64,000 nucleotides of DNA from Pseudomonas putida (GTDB taxonomy: Bacteria > Pseudomonadota > Gammaproteobacteria > Pseudomonadales > Pseudomonadaceae). A program made the position numbers and the translations under genes. Shown here one piece after another: positions 18,107 to 27,827 of this stretch. The stretch covers positions 23,895 to 87,894 of the forward strand of contig NZ_MKZO01000024.1 of assembly GCF_001941965.1 (NCBI RefSeq), written 5' to 3'. Numbering within the stretch: position 1 is the stretch's first letter; the number at the start of each line of letters is the position of its first letter. The notes under the pieces are model-generated. The model had not been told where the DNA came from. It did not search any database and worked only from the letters and a program-made list of their open reading frames with translations.

Positions 18107-19345
18107 ATGAGCAACGAGTTCACCGAGGCGCTACGCAGTGCCTATCGTGCCGGCAATCCAGCCGCCGTGCCGTTGATGCAGGGGTTTCCACCGCCCCCGG
18201 AACAACGGGTGACCTGGCACAACTTCATGACCCCGCCGCACAATCGCTGGGCCTTCCAGAACATGGAGCGGATCCGTCCGGGTATCGTCATCGAACGCGG
18301 CAGCCAGCCGGTCAGGGCGCTGCCTGCCGCCGCCAATCACCTGGAGGACTTCAGTTTCGAAAGCGCTTCGGGCGACATCCTAAGCCTGCACGAGCACCTC
18401 AAGGCCACCCACACCGATGGCTGGCTGGTGCTCAAGGATGACCAGTTGGTGCAGGAGCTGTACGCCCTGCACCACCAGCCCCGGCAGCGGCACATCATGT
18501 TCTCGGTGACCAAGTCGCTGATCGGGATGCATGCCGAAGAGCTGGTGCAGGGCGGCGTACTGGATGACCGTCTGCCGGCCCTGCATTACGTCCCGGAATT
18601 CGCCGGCAGTGCCTTCGCCGATGCCAGCGTGCGCCAACTGATGGATATGGCGGTAGGCATCGACTACGACGAGGTCTACGACGACCCGGACTCCGGCAGC
18701 TTGCACTTCGGCTACGCCTGCGGTCTGACCCCGGCGCCCGAAGGTATCCACGTCTGTGCCTCGCTCTATGAATACCTGCCGGGGATGCGCAAGCGCGGCG
18801 AGCATGGCGGCTTCTTTCACTACGTCACCGCCGTCACCGAAGCCCTCGGCTGGGTGATGGAACAGGCCAGCGGGCGCAGTTGCGCGCAGATGGTCGAGGC
18901 AGTCTGGCGCGAGCTGGGTTGCGAGCGCGACGCGTTCTTCGTCGCCGATCCCTGGGGGCGCAATGTCACCGGCTGCGGCTTCAACGCAACGCTCCGGGAC
19001 ATGGCGCGCTACGGCCAGTTGCTGCTGGACCGCGGCGAGTGCAATGGCCGCCAGCTGATTGCCCCGGCGGCCATCGATGCCGTATTGGCCGGCGCCGACC
19101 CGGCGATCTACGCGACCAACGAAGGCTTCGCCCAGTGGAGCCCTGGCGCCACCTACAAGAGCCAGTGGTACGTCTACCCCGACGAGGCGCTGCTTGCCGT
19201 GGGGATTCACGGGCAGATCCTCTATGTCGACTTCCAGCGCCAGGTGGTGATGGTCAAGCAGTCCTCGCAGCCGGAGGCCGAGAGCATCCTGGACATCGAC
19301 ACCCTGCGCCTGATCCGCGCCCTTGCTGTCTCACTACAAGAATAA
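18107..19345 (+). CDS. Serine hydrolase, beta-lactamase/NylB-like family
   Basis: 412 residues. The S-x-x-K catalytic motif is Ser133-Val-Thr-Lys136 in IMFSVTKSLIGMHAEELVQGG. The rest resembles class C beta-lactamase-like esterases and 6-aminohexanoate-dimer hydrolases (MARYGQLLLDRGECNGRQLI and WYVYPDEALLAVGIHGQILYVD). No signal peptide is visible, so it is probably cytoplasmic. A secreted PotF-like binding protein follows 9 bp later. The likely activity is hydrolysis of an amide or ester taken up from outside. True beta-lactamase function is unlikely without export. Confidence 0.85.
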   Translation: MSNEFTEALRSAYRAGNPAAVPLMQGFPPPPEQRVTWHNFMTPPHNRWAFQNMERIRPGIVIERGSQPVRALPAAANHLEDFSFESASGDILSLHEHLKATHTDGWLVLKDDQLVQELYALHHQPRQRHIMFSVTKSLIGMHAEELVQGGVLDDRLPALHYVPEFAGSAFADASVRQLMDMAVGIDYDEVYDDPDSGSLHFGYACGLTPAPEGIHVCASLYEYLPGMRKRGEHGGFFHYVTAVTEALGWVMEQASGRSCAQMVEAVWRELGCERDAFFVADPWGRNVTGCGFNATLRDMARYGQLLLDRGECNGRQLIAPAAIDAVLAGADPAIYATNEGFAQWSPGATYKSQWYVYPDEALLAVGIHGQILYVDFQRQVVMVKQSSQPEAESILDIDTLRLIRALAVSLQE

Positions 19346-19354
19346 GGACGAGCC

Positions 19355-20452
19355 ATGCACCTTCGACACCTTGCCAGCGCCCTGCTCCTCGGCGGCAGCA
19401 GCCTGCTGGCCCAGGCCGACCCTTTGGGCGGCGAGCTGCGCATCTACAACTGGATCGAGTACCTGCCCAAGGATGTCCTGCAGGACTTCCAGCAGCAGAC
19501 CGGAATCCAGGTCACCTACGACGTCTTCGATAGCCCGCAGACCCTGGAAGCGCGCCTGCTCACCGGCACGGCCGGCTACGACCTGGCCTTCCCGAGCAGC
19601 AGCCAGGTGCCCAACCTGATCGGCGCCGGCGCAGTGATCCCGCTGGACCGGGCGAAACTGCCGCACTGGAACCAGCTCGACCCGCTGTTCATGGAAGAAC
19701 GCGACCGCCTCGATCCCGGCAACCGCTATACGGTGCCCTATCTGTGGGGCAGTACCCTGATCGGCTACAACCAGGCCAAGGTCGAGGCGGTGCTGGGCCA
19801 GGGCGTGGACATGCGCAACTACGACCTGCTGTTCAAGCCAGAAAACATCGAGAAGCTCAGCCAGTGCGGCGTGGCGATGCTCGACAGCCCGACCGAAGTG
19901 GTGCCGATCGCCCTGCACTACCTGGGCCTCAACCCCGACAGCACACGCCAGGTCGACTACGACAGGGCCGAGGCCCTGCTCAAGTCGATCCGCCCTTACG
20001 TGCGCTACTTCAACTCGGCCAAGTATCCGCAGGACCTGGCCAACGGCGATATCTGCGTGGCCCTGGGCTGGTCCGGCGGCATGCTCGCGGCGCGCAACAT
20101 GGCCCTGGCCGCCGGCAATGGCCAGGACATCCGCCTGGCCCTGCCACGCCAGGGCACCTTGATGTGGTCGGACGACATGGTCATTCCCAAGGACGCGAAA
20201 AACCTCGACCAGGCCCACGCCTTCATCGACTTCCTCCTGCAGCCAGAGGTGATCGCCCGGGTCAGCAACCAGATTGGCTACCCCAATCCGACCCCGGCGA
20301 GCAAGGCACTGATCGACCCGCAACTGCTGAACGATCACAACCTGTTCGTCCCTGACGAAGAGCGCCGCCTGTTGTTCCAGACCGAGCCGCCACAACGCCA
20401 GGTCCTGCGCATGCTCACCCGTATGTGGAACCGCATCCGCTCCAACGTCTGA
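19355..20452 (+). CDS. Periplasmic polyamine-type (PotF-like) substrate-binding protein
   Basis: 365 residues with a signal peptide (MHLRHLASALLLGGSSLLAQA). LRIYNWIEYLPKDVLQDFQQQTGIQVTYDVFDSPQTLEARLLTG is the characteristic N-terminus of PotD/PotF-like proteins, which deliver putrescine or spermidine to an ABC importer. LMWSDDMVIPKDAKN and the C-terminal helices also fit. No permease or ATPase gene is adjacent: the neighbours are a serine hydrolase upstream and a TorF-like outer-membrane protein downstream. It may serve an importer encoded elsewhere or act in sensing. The exact ligand is unknown. Confidence 0.87.
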   Translation: MHLRHLASALLLGGSSLLAQADPLGGELRIYNWIEYLPKDVLQDFQQQTGIQVTYDVFDSPQTLEARLLTGTAGYDLAFPSSSQVPNLIGAGAVIPLDRAKLPHWNQLDPLFMEERDRLDPGNRYTVPYLWGSTLIGYNQAKVEAVLGQGVDMRNYDLLFKPENIEKLSQCGVAMLDSPTEVVPIALHYLGLNPDSTRQVDYDRAEALLKSIRPYVRYFNSAKYPQDLANGDICVALGWSGGMLAARNMALAAGNGQDIRLALPRQGTLMWSDDMVIPKDAKNLDQAHAFIDFLLQPEVIARVSNQIGYPNPTPASKALIDPQLLNDHNLFVPDEERRLLFQTEPPQRQVLRMLTRMWNRIRSNV

Positions 20453-20589
20453 GCGCCTCTTCACCCTGAATGCCCCGAGGTTCGCCCCGTGCCGAGCCTG
20501 CGGACCCGGCTTGCCCGGAAAACCCATAACAACCAGCAGTACGCAACGCCCTTCTCTGCCAAAGCAATCACAACAATGGAGCAGATGTA

Positions 20590-21411
20590 ATGAAGCAGTT
20601 TGCACTTCGTGGCCTGGCCAGCGCCTTGCTCGGCCTGTCCGCCACCGCCCAGGCCCTCGACCTGACCCCGGAAACCTTGCTCGATATCAATATCGGTCTG
20701 GCCAGCGACTACCGCGTCGGCGGTTTTTCCCTGAACCAGGATGACGGCCCCGTGCTGCTCACCTCGGCAACCCTGGTACACAAGCTCAGCGGCCTGTATG
20801 CCGGGGTGTTCACCGCCAACGTCGACATGGGCACCCAGAGCAATCGGGAATGGGACTACTACGTCGGCATCGCCCGGCCGATCACCGAGAACACCCGGTT
20901 CTCACTCTCCTACGTACGTTACGAATACCCCGGTGACAGCTGGATCAACTTCGGCGAGTTCATCGGCACCTTCGGTTATCGCAACGCCACGGTTGGCTTC
21001 AAGTACGCCAACGACCTGCGCAACCCGCCGGCCCGGGCGGCGGCGGCGGCCCAGGTGGATCAGCTGATCCAGTGGGGCGTGCTGCCGGCGGATGCGGCCA
21101 TCAGCAAGCGCGACAGCCACCGGCTGATCAGCTGGGCCGAGTACGACTTCTACCTGCCCTGGCAGACCAAGCTCAACCTGCGCTACGGCCATACCTCGAC
21201 CCCTGATGAGCAGGCCTGGCTGTCCGCCAGCGGGCACTACCGCAGCGACTACAACGACTGGCAGGTGGCGTTGAGCAAGCGGGCATTCGGGCTGGAGTGG
21301 AAGGCGGCGTACATCGACACCGACCTGTCCGAGGCGGAGTGCCGCAACAACTTCGGCAAGGGCGGGGACTGCTCGGCGACGGTGGTGTTTTCCGCCAACC
21401 GGCGGTTCTGA
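20590..21411 (+). CDS. TorF-family putative outer-membrane porin
   Basis: 273 residues with a signal peptide (MKQFALRGLASALLGLSATAQA). The mature protein consists of alternating amphipathic strands with many aromatic residues and ends in a terminal Phe (SANRRF), a typical outer-membrane beta-barrel ending. ASDYRVGGFSLNQDD and WDYYVGIARP match the TorF/TIGR02001 group of putative porins. It follows the PotF-like gene by 137 bp on the same strand, suggesting a shared uptake route across the outer membrane. Substrate and channel activity are unproven. Confidence 0.78.
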   Translation: MKQFALRGLASALLGLSATAQALDLTPETLLDINIGLASDYRVGGFSLNQDDGPVLLTSATLVHKLSGLYAGVFTANVDMGTQSNREWDYYVGIARPITENTRFSLSYVRYEYPGDSWINFGEFIGTFGYRNATVGFKYANDLRNPPARAAAAAQVDQLIQWGVLPADAAISKRDSHRLISWAEYDFYLPWQTKLNLRYGHTSTPDEQAWLSASGHYRSDYNDWQVALSKRAFGLEWKAAYIDTDLSEAECRNNFGKGGDCSATVVFSANRRF

Positions 21412-21440
21412 CACCCCGCGCCCCCAGCCCTGCACAGGCC

Positions 21441-21530
21441 CCTGTGGGAGCTGGCTTGCCAGCGATAGGGCCCGACCAGACAACCACTTTGTTCCTGCTG
21501 ACCTCATCGCTGCAAGCCAGCTCCCACAGG
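21441..21530. repeat. REP doublet (inverted pair, outward order)
   Basis: GCTTGCCAGC-type REP copies at both ends in inverted orientation with about 40 nt between. Here the plus-oriented copy comes first, the reverse order of most other pairs in this window. The right copy has lost one G in its core (CGCTGCAAGCC). Confidence 0.85.
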
Positions 21531-21561
21531 TCCGCGCAGTGCCATTCAAACGGGATAACCC

Positions 21562-23409
21562 ATGTACTTCAAACACGCGCTATACCTCACCCTGGCCCTC
21601 ACCCTCGGCGCCTGTGCCACCCCGCCGCCGCCCGAGGGCATGCCCCCTTCCGACCGCAGCTTCCAGCCCTTCTGGGCCAAGCGCGTCACCGGCTACATCA
21701 GCGCCGACGACGGCACCGAGCTGCGCTACTCGGTGCTCCTGCCCAAGGGCGAAGGCAGGTTCCCGGTGCTGATCCGCTACAGCGGCTATGACTCCGGCAG
21801 CATCGGCGGTTCCGCCTACCTGGAGGACAACGAAACCTTCTCCGTGGCCATGGACAAGGACCTGGTCGAACGCGGTTACGCGGTAATGGGCGTGCAGGCC
21901 CGGGGCACCGGTTGCTCCCAGGGCACCTTCGATTTCCTCGGTCGCGAATACGGCACCGACGGGCGCAACGCCGTGGAATTCGCCGCCACACAGCAATGGT
22001 CCAATGGCAGCGTCGGCATGTTCGGCTGGTCCTGGGCCGGCATGTCGCAACTGATGACCGCCTCCGAACGCCCGCAAGGCCTCAAGGCCATCGCCCCGGG
22101 CATGATCCTCGGCGACGCCTACACCGACAGCTGGTCCCAGGGCGGTGTGCCGAACCAGGAGTTCACCACTACCTGGCACTGGTTCGTCGACCAGCGCTGG
22201 GAGGCGGTCAAGGCCAGCGCGAAGAGCGAGGGCGACCAGCGCTGCCTGGCCCAGGTCGCGGAAAACCAGGGTAAGGTCGGCAAGACCTCCCTGATGTACC
22301 AGATGCTCCGTCATCCGCAGCACGATGAATGGATGAAGCAGCGCGCGCCAAGGGATCGCGCTGACCAGGTGCAGGTCCCGGTGCTGTCGATGCAGGCCTG
22401 GCAGGACGAGGCGGTGCTGGCCCGGGAAGGCTTCTACCAGGAACGTCTCGATCCGCAGCGCCTGTGGATGGTGCAAAGCAGCGGCGGCCACAACCTCTAC
22501 GAGTCGGAGCGCTTCCGCCAGAAGCTCTATGCCTTCCTCGACCACTTCGTCAAAGGCATCGGCAACGGCTTCGAACGCACGCCGCATCTGGAAATCTGGC
22601 AGGAAACCGTGGCCGACCAGCGCGAAGGCCGCCATCAGCCCAACGAAACCGCACGGCCGGGCTGGACCATCGAACGCCACCAGTACCCGCTGCCGGTCAA
22701 GCCGGTGAGCTTTGCCTTGAGTGAAGACGGCGAGCTGATCGAAAACGGCCAGGGCACGGGCAAGCCGGACGCCTACCTCTATCCGATCCCCGGACCGGAT
22801 GTGAACACCTACCTGAAGGACCATGCCTGGGGCTGGCAGCATCCGCTATGGCGCCAGGGCAGCGTGGCCTATACCAGTGCGGCCTTCGAACGGGACTTCC
22901 TCAGTTATGGCAGCGCCAGCGCGGATATCTGGCTGTCGACCTTCCTTGCGCCGGACACCGATGTGCAGGTGACCATCACCGAGGTGCGGCCGGACGACAA
23001 GGAGGTGTTCGTGCAGCGCGGGTGGTTGCGCATGTCCAACCGGGCACTGGATCAGGGCAAGTCCACGGAACTGCGGCCGGTACAGCTCAACGAGCCGGAT
23101 GCGCTGCAGCCGATGCAGCCCAATGTGCCGGCACTGGGCCGAGTGGAGATCCCGCCGTTTTCCCATCCGTTCCGCAAGGGTTCGAAGCTGCGGATCTGGA
23201 TCGATGCGCCGTCGCGGACCGGGGGGTATGGGTTTGCCTATTACGCGCTGCAAAGCCGCAATTCGGTGTTCCACGATGCACAGCATCCGTCGCGGCTGGT
23301 GTTGGGGGAGTTGACCGGAGTGACGGTTCCGGAGGATCTGCCGGAGTGCAACTCGGTGCTGAAGCAGCCTTGCCGGCATGATCCGTTGTCTTCGTGGCCG
23401 CCGTTTTGA
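21562..23409 (+). CDS. CocE/NonD-family hydrolase, lipoprotein
   Basis: 615 residues. A lipoprotein signal ends TLGAC with Cys18 as the lipidation site, so the enzyme is membrane-anchored in the periplasm or outer membrane. The alpha/beta hydrolase half has YSVLLPKGEGRFPVLIRYSGYDSG and the nucleophile elbow FGWSWAG with Ser157. A His in SSGGHNLYE is a likely triad member. The C-terminal half is the jelly-roll domain of X-Pro dipeptidyl-peptidase/CocE proteins (AYTSAAFERDFLSYGSASADIWLSTFLAPDTD). Members hydrolyse esters or acyl-prolyl peptides; the substrate is unknown. Confidence 0.88.
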   Translation: MYFKHALYLTLALTLGACATPPPPEGMPPSDRSFQPFWAKRVTGYISADDGTELRYSVLLPKGEGRFPVLIRYSGYDSGSIGGSAYLEDNETFSVAMDKDLVERGYAVMGVQARGTGCSQGTFDFLGREYGTDGRNAVEFAATQQWSNGSVGMFGWSWAGMSQLMTASERPQGLKAIAPGMILGDAYTDSWSQGGVPNQEFTTTWHWFVDQRWEAVKASAKSEGDQRCLAQVAENQGKVGKTSLMYQMLRHPQHDEWMKQRAPRDRADQVQVPVLSMQAWQDEAVLAREGFYQERLDPQRLWMVQSSGGHNLYESERFRQKLYAFLDHFVKGIGNGFERTPHLEIWQETVADQREGRHQPNETARPGWTIERHQYPLPVKPVSFALSEDGELIENGQGTGKPDAYLYPIPGPDVNTYLKDHAWGWQHPLWRQGSVAYTSAAFERDFLSYGSASADIWLSTFLAPDTDVQVTITEVRPDDKEVFVQRGWLRMSNRALDQGKSTELRPVQLNEPDALQPMQPNVPALGRVEIPPFSHPFRKGSKLRIWIDAPSRTGGYGFAYYALQSRNSVFHDAQHPSRLVLGELTGVTVPEDLPECNSVLKQPCRHDPLSSWPPF

Positions 23410-23433
23410 CCACTGATCTGTAGTGCCTCTACT

Positions 23434-23516
23434 GGCCTCATCGCTGGCAAGCCAGCTCCCACAGGTTCAGCGGTGCACGCGATCCCTGTGGGAGCTGGCT
23501 TGCCAGCGATGAGGCC
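23434..23516. repeat. REP doublet (inverted pair)
   Basis: Two inverted GCTTGCCAGC-type REPs with about a 20-nt spacer, between the convergent CocE-type hydrolase and nitrilase genes. It may serve as a shared transcript end. Confidence 0.9.
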
Positions 23517-23541
23517 GGTAAAAGCACAGAAAGACTATGGC

Positions 23542-24465
23542 TTAGCGCCGAAACTCCACCGTCCGCTTCTCCCGCTCATCCACCACCAGCGAAAACACAT
23601 CCGGCCGCGCGTAGTGCCCGACCACATCGAAGTCATACCGCGCCCGCACCAGTTCCTCCAGATCGATCTGCGCCGTCAGCAAACCCTCCTCGCCACGCAG
23701 AGGCCCCGCCAGCACCTCGCCCAGCGGCCCGACGATCACGCTGTTGCCCTGGATCAGCGGCCGCTCGCCGTCCCATTGCGGCACCTCGATCCCCAGCGCC
23801 TTCGGCGACGGCTGCACCTGACAGGCACTGACCAGGAACAGGCGCCCCTCATGCGCGATATGGCGCATCGACGCCTGCCACACATCGCGCTCGTCCACCG
23901 TCGGCGCACACCAGACCTGCACGCCCTTGGCGTACATCGCCGTGCGCAGCAGCGGCATATGGTTCTCCCAGCAGATCGCCGCGCCGAGCTTGCCCACGGG
24001 TGTGTCCAGCACAGGCAAGGTCGAGCCGTCGCCCTGGCCCCAGATCAGGCGCTCGGTGCCGGTGGGCATCAGCTTACGGTGCTTGCCGACCAGGCCCTCT
24101 TCTGGCGAGAAGAACAGCGCGGTGCAGAACAGCGTATTGCCCGAGCGCTCGATCACCCCGATCACCAGATGAGCACCGGTGCGCTGGGCCAGGCCGGCCA
24201 GTTCATCGGTCTCGGCACCAGGCACATCGATGGCGTTCTCGTAGTAACGCTGGAAGGCCTTGCGGCCCTCGGGCAGGCGGTAGCCGAGGTAGGTGCCGAA
24301 GGTCTCGCCTTTCGGGTAGCCGCCCAGCAGGGCCTCGGGCATGACCACCAGGCCGGCGCCGGAGGCCTTGATGCGTTCTTCGTAGGCGAGTACCGCCTCG
24401 AGGGTGGCGGCCTTGCCCTCGGGGCGTGAACCGATCTGCAGCGCGGCAACGATGGAAGTTGGCAT
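23542..24465 (-). CDS. Nitrilase (carbon-nitrogen hydrolase)
   Basis: 307 residues; the start at 24465 gives the standard N-terminus [20 protein letters not shown]. The catalytic triad is visible: Glu44 in [10 protein letters not shown], Lys131 in [11 protein letters not shown] and Cys165 in [18 protein letters not shown] with HRKLMPT marks branch 1 nitrilases, which convert nitriles to carboxylic acids and ammonia, rather than amidases. It is divergent from a LysR-type gene 85 bp away, the likely regulator. The physiological nitrile is unknown; cyanide hydratases and arylacetonitrilases belong to the same branch. Confidence 0.9.
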   Translation of the reverse strand: MPTSIVAALQIGSRPEGKAATLEAVLAYEERIKASGAGLVVMPEALLGGYPKGETFGTYLGYRLPEGRKAFQRYYENAIDVPGAETDELAGLAQRTGAHLVIGVIERSGNTLFCTALFFSPEEGLVGKHRKLMPTGTERLIWGQGDGSTLPVLDTPVGKLGAAICWENHMPLLRTAMYAKGVQVWCAPTVDERDVWQASMRHIAHEGRLFLVSACQVQPSPKALGIEVPQWDGERPLIQGNSVIVGPLGEVLAGPLRGEEGLLTAQIDLEELVRARYDFDVVGHYARPDVFSLVVDEREKRTVEFRR

Positions 24466-24550
24466 GGGTCTGTCTCGCTTGTCGTGGGTGGATTGAGGCA
24501 TAGTCGCCAGCGCCGCGTTATCAATCAATTCAGTGCAGGCACCATCTGAT

Positions 24551-25450
24551 ATGAGCCAAATCGATATCTGGTCGCTCGACCTCAACCTGCTGAAAGTCTT
24601 CGAGGCCCTGTACGAGGAAGGCGGCGCCGGGCGTGCGGCGATCCGCCTGGGGATTACCCAGTCGGCGGTGAGTGCCGCCCTCGCCCGCTTGCGCCTCGTT
24701 TACGGCGACCATCTGTTCGAGCGCACCGGGCGCGGCTTGCGGCCGACGGCGAAAAGCGAAGAACTGCGCCCGATCATTGCCGCCGGGCTGGAGAAGTGTC
24801 GGCAGAGCCTGTTGCTGGTCAGCGGCGCGGGTGCTGCGTTTCATGGGCGCACCGTGGCCCTCGGGCTGTCGGACGATCATGAACTGGCGATCGGCCGGGC
24901 GTTGATCGATCTGGCCAAAGAGCGCGCGCCCGGCCTGCGCCTGCTGTTCAAGCAAACCCACAGCATGCTCGCGGCAGATGCGTTGATGAGCCGGCAGATC
25001 GATCTGGCCCTTACCGCTGGAGCCATTGCTTCACGGGCGCTGGGGCGGCAGGTGTTGGCGAGTGGTGGCTACAGCTGTCTCAGCGCCGTGCCGGGTGAAC
25101 TGGGGATGGAGGATTTTCTCCGGCGCGGGCATGTGCTGGTGTCGTCCGGGGGCTATGTCGGGGTGGTGGACGAGGCGCTGGCGGCGCTGGGGCAGAGCCG
25201 GCGGGTCGAGGCGTCGACCACGCATTTCGCGGCATTGCCGGCGTTGTTGCAGGGGAGCGAGAGCATTGCCACGCTGCCGATCCATGCGGCGCTGGCGTTG
25301 GCGCGGTTGTCCGGGTTGGTTTGCCTGCCGTGTCCGATCGGGTTGCCGCGGTATTCCGTGGAATTGGGCTGGCGGGGGGACAGTGCGCGGGATCCGGTGA
25401 TCCAGGTGGTAATGGAGATGGTGCGTGAGGTGGTCAAGCAGATGGAATGA
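24551..25450 (+). CDS. LysR-family regulator, divergent from nitrilase
   Basis: 299 residues from ATG 24551; an in-frame ATG at 24533 would add six residues and neither has a strong ribosome-binding site. [58 protein letters not shown] (near residues 9-66) is the winged helix with the LysR signature, close to NahR/LinR-like regulators. The rest is a periplasmic-binding-protein-like effector domain. Position suggests control of the nitrilase gene. The effector is unknown. Confidence 0.88.
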   Translation: MSQIDIWSLDLNLLKVFEALYEEGGAGRAAIRLGITQSAVSAALARLRLVYGDHLFERTGRGLRPTAKSEELRPIIAAGLEKCRQSLLLVSGAGAAFHGRTVALGLSDDHELAIGRALIDLAKERAPGLRLLFKQTHSMLAADALMSRQIDLALTAGAIASRALGRQVLASGGYSCLSAVPGELGMEDFLRRGHVLVSSGGYVGVVDEALAALGQSRRVEASTTHFAALPALLQGSESIATLPIHAALALARLSGLVCLPCPIGLPRYSVELGWRGDSARDPVIQVVMEMVREVVKQME

Positions 25451-25473
25451 TGCGGATTTTCTTTGCTCTCACG

Positions 25474-25559
25474 GGCCTCATCGCCGGCAACGCCGGCTCC
25501 CACAGGGTGCGGCGGTGCACGCGGACCTTGTGGGAGCCGGCGTTGCCGGCGATGAGGCC
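25474..25559. repeat. REP doublet, GCCGGCGTTGCCGGC subtype
   Basis: Two inverted REP copies whose core is GCCGGCGTTGCCGGC rather than GCTGGCTTGCCAGC. Both members are the same subtype. It sits between the LysR stop and the convergent MBL-hydrolase stop. Confidence 0.9.
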
Positions 25560-25571
25560 AGTAAGGACACT

Positions 25572-26510
25572 CTATTGCTCGACCCGTGCCATGGCCGCCT
25601 GCTCATACCGCGGATACAGATGGCTAACACTGCGAATCAACTCATACTTGCCCAGCTTCACCATCGCGAACCGCTCGGGAATCGGCGTGGCGATCACCTC
25701 ATTCATCTCCAGCCCGTTCGCCGCGCTGTCACGCAGCAGGTCATCCAGCCAGCCCAGGTAATCCACCATCTGCTCGAACGGCCCGCGATCCTGGCTGACC
25801 GGCCCGTGCCCCGGCACCAGCACCTTCCACGGCAAGCCCTGCAACCGCTGCAGATCATCCACCCACTGCACAAGCCCTGGACTGTGCGGCGTGGTCAGCG
25901 CACGCTGGTAGAACAGCAGGTCCCCGGTAAACAGCACCCCGGTCTTTTCATCCAGTACCGCGAGGTCGGCGCCGCTGTGCCCGGTGAAAGCCAGCAAGCG
26001 CAGCGGGTGTGAACCAAAGGTCTTCACGCCCGGCGCCAGCACCTGCTCCGGCAAGCGCACCTGGGTCCCGCGCATCCAGTCGCCGACCATGCGGTACATG
26101 TTCTCCGCCAGGGCATCGCCCTCCTTCGCCAACTGCGCCTTCGTCCCCGGCAAGGCGCCGATGGGCACATCGGCAAAGGCCTGGCTGCCCAAGGCATGAT
26201 CAGGATGGTGATGGGTGATCAGCACCTGCACCACCGGTTTGTCGGTGATCTTGCCGATCGCCTCGCGCAGGGCCTGGCCATAGCGCAGCGAAGGACCGCT
26301 GTCGATCACCACCACGCCGGCCTCGCTGACGATAAACCCGGTATTGACGATATTGCCGCCATTGTCCCGGGAGAAATTCTCGGTGCTGCCTTCCAGCACC
26401 CAGGTGTCGGCGGCGATCTGGCGGGGTTCGAGACGGTAGTCCAGGTCGGCCAGGCTCGGCAGGCTGACAAGGCTCAACAGGCACAGCAAGGCTCGCATCC
26501 GGGACCTCAT
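25572..26510 (-). CDS. Quinoprotein relay system zinc metallohydrolase (MBL fold)
   Basis: 312 residues with a signal peptide (MRALLCLLSLVSLPSLA), so periplasmic. The metallo-beta-lactamase signature H-x-H-x-D-H is at residues 100-105 (HHHPDH), with further ligands in FTGHSGADL, LFTGDLLF and LVPGHGPV, implying two zinc ions. It is the third gene of a minus-strand operon after cytochrome c550 and the SoxYZ-like carrier, overlapping the latter by ATGA. Homologues regularly accompany PQQ alcohol dehydrogenases and are named quinoprotein relay system hydrolases. Their substrate is, to my knowledge, not established; a persulfide or thioester on the SoxYZ-like carrier is a reasonable guess. Confidence 0.85.
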   Translation of the reverse strand: MRSRMRALLCLLSLVSLPSLADLDYRLEPRQIAADTWVLEGSTENFSRDNGGNIVNTGFIVSEAGVVVIDSGPSLRYGQALREAIGKITDKPVVQVLITHHHPDHALGSQAFADVPIGALPGTKAQLAKEGDALAENMYRMVGDWMRGTQVRLPEQVLAPGVKTFGSHPLRLLAFTGHSGADLAVLDEKTGVLFTGDLLFYQRALTTPHSPGLVQWVDDLQRLQGLPWKVLVPGHGPVSQDRGPFEQMVDYLGWLDDLLRDSAANGLEMNEVIATPIPERFAMVKLGKYELIRSVSHLYPRYEQAAMARVEQ

Positions 26511-27262
26511 TCGATGGCGGCGTCGAAGGCATTGCCGTTGTTGTCACGCAGGCTCAGGCGTACCGGGCCCGGGCGGCGCAGATCGAACGACAGGCTGGGG
26601 TTTTCGCTCACGGCCGGCCACAGTTCTAGGGTCGCCAGGGACTGGCCAGTGGCGTCGAACAGTTCGGCGTGCTCGATGAAAAATTCCGGAATCCCGGCCA
26701 TCAGGCCGTTATCCATGGGGTGCGAAACCGACAGGCGCAAGCGGCTGAAGTCCTCGCGGGGGTAGCGCCCGCCCAGCACCTGGCCGAGCCGCTCCTCCCA
26801 GCCCGGCTGGCTGCGCACCACGCTGGGCGCGGTACAGCCACCGCCGGCGGCGTCGATCAGGGTCGAACCGACATGCCAGACACCGTCCTCGGTCTGCACG
26901 GCGGCCCGCAGCGGCGTGGCCTGTTCGATGCGGATACGGATCGCCAGCCATGGCAGCACCTGCGGCCCCGGGGCAAAGTCGACGATCCGCGGCAGCGGGT
27001 TCAACTCGGCCCAGACCAGCATGCGCTTCACCGTACCCGGCAGCTCGCGGGCATCCACCTGCAGCGGCACCTGCCGGGCGTCCTCGGCGAACGGCGGCGC
27101 GACGACCTTGACCCGCTGGTCGAAGCGGTAAGGTTCATCGCCAATCCATTGCTTGCGGTAGAACTCCCACATCACCGAGGGCACCGGGTCGGGGCCCGGA
27201 TCCACGGCGTAGGCCGGGGCGCCCATGCATAACGCCAGCAACAGCAACGGCACCCGGGTCAT
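26507..27262 (-). CDS. Quinoprotein dehydrogenase-associated SoxYZ-like carrier
   Basis: 251 residues with a signal peptide (MTRVPLLLLALCMGAPAYA). The N-terminal half is SoxY-like and carries Cys143 in DAAGGGCTAP, comparable to the substrate-carrying Cys on the GGCGG arm of SoxY, but here internal. The C-terminal half (about 160-251, LSVSHPMDNGL...) is SoxZ-like, so SoxY and SoxZ are fused. In sulfur oxidation SoxYZ carries intermediates on this Cys. No sox pathway is present and the neighbours are cytochrome c550, an MBL hydrolase and PQQ-ADH, so an unknown carrier role in quinoprotein function is inferred. Confidence 0.85.
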   Translation of the reverse strand: MTRVPLLLLALCMGAPAYAVDPGPDPVPSVMWEFYRKQWIGDEPYRFDQRVKVVAPPFAEDARQVPLQVDARELPGTVKRMLVWAELNPLPRIVDFAPGPQVLPWLAIRIRIEQATPLRAAVQTEDGVWHVGSTLIDAAGGGCTAPSVVRSQPGWEERLGQVLGGRYPREDFSRLRLSVSHPMDNGLMAGIPEFFIEHAELFDATGQSLATLELWPAVSENPSLSFDLRRPGPVRLSLRDNNGNAFDAAIE

Positions 27263-27266
27263 GGCA

Positions 27267-27704
27267 TCACTCCGTGACGTGGACGCTGTCCAGGTAGGTG
27301 CGCACGGCCCAGAGCGCTTCCTGGCTCAGGTAGTCGGCCATCTTCGGCATGTACACGCGCCCGTCGCGCACCGAGCCGTGGCGGACCCGCTCGACGAACC
27401 ACTCGTCCCCGGCAGCGCCTTCATCGAGCATGCGCAGGTCCGGGGCGATACCGCCGGACTTGGCTTCCAGGCCGTGGCAGGCCGCGCAGTTCTGGTTGTA
27501 GGCCGAAGCGCCGATGGTCACCGCTTCGTCATGCTGCGGGCTGTTGCGGTAGGGGTTTTCGGTGCGCCATTCCTCACCGAGCTTTTCCAGGTTGCCAGTA
27601 TTGACCGCGGTCGGCGTGACGTTGCCATGGGCCAGGACCGCCCCTGCACTCACCAGGCCAGCCAGGAAAATGGCACTCAGGCAGGCGTTCTTCACTCTTG
27701 TCAT
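27267..27704 (-). CDS. pedF: Cytochrome c-550 (PedF/ExaB-like)
   Basis: 145 residues from the start at 27704 (GAGGGC upstream), with signal peptide MTRVKNACLSAIFLAGLVSAGAVLA. The single haem-binding motif is Cys73-Ala-Ala-Cys76-His77 and a Met in VYMPKM is the likely axial ligand. In exa/ped systems this periplasmic cytochrome takes electrons from the PQQ alcohol dehydrogenase, and that gene is divergent 273 bp away. It heads an operon with the SoxYZ-like carrier and the MBL hydrolase. A 15-bp motif at 27828-27842 in the divergent region may coordinate both directions. Confidence 0.88.
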   Translation of the reverse strand: MTRVKNACLSAIFLAGLVSAGAVLAHGNVTPTAVNTGNLEKLGEEWRTENPYRNSPQHDEAVTIGASAYNQNCAACHGLEAKSGGIAPDLRMLDEGAAGDEWFVERVRHGSVRDGRVYMPKMADYLSQEALWAVRTYLDSVHVTE

Positions 27705-27827
27705 TGTTTTGCCCTCGACTACTTCAGGTTGCACGATTTGCACGCGAAAACCTCTCTGGAGAAAGGTTCTGCCGGCCATCTTAGGAAGCACCCGGAGCAG
27801 TCCCCATGCTGCTTTGGTGGTCGCGGT

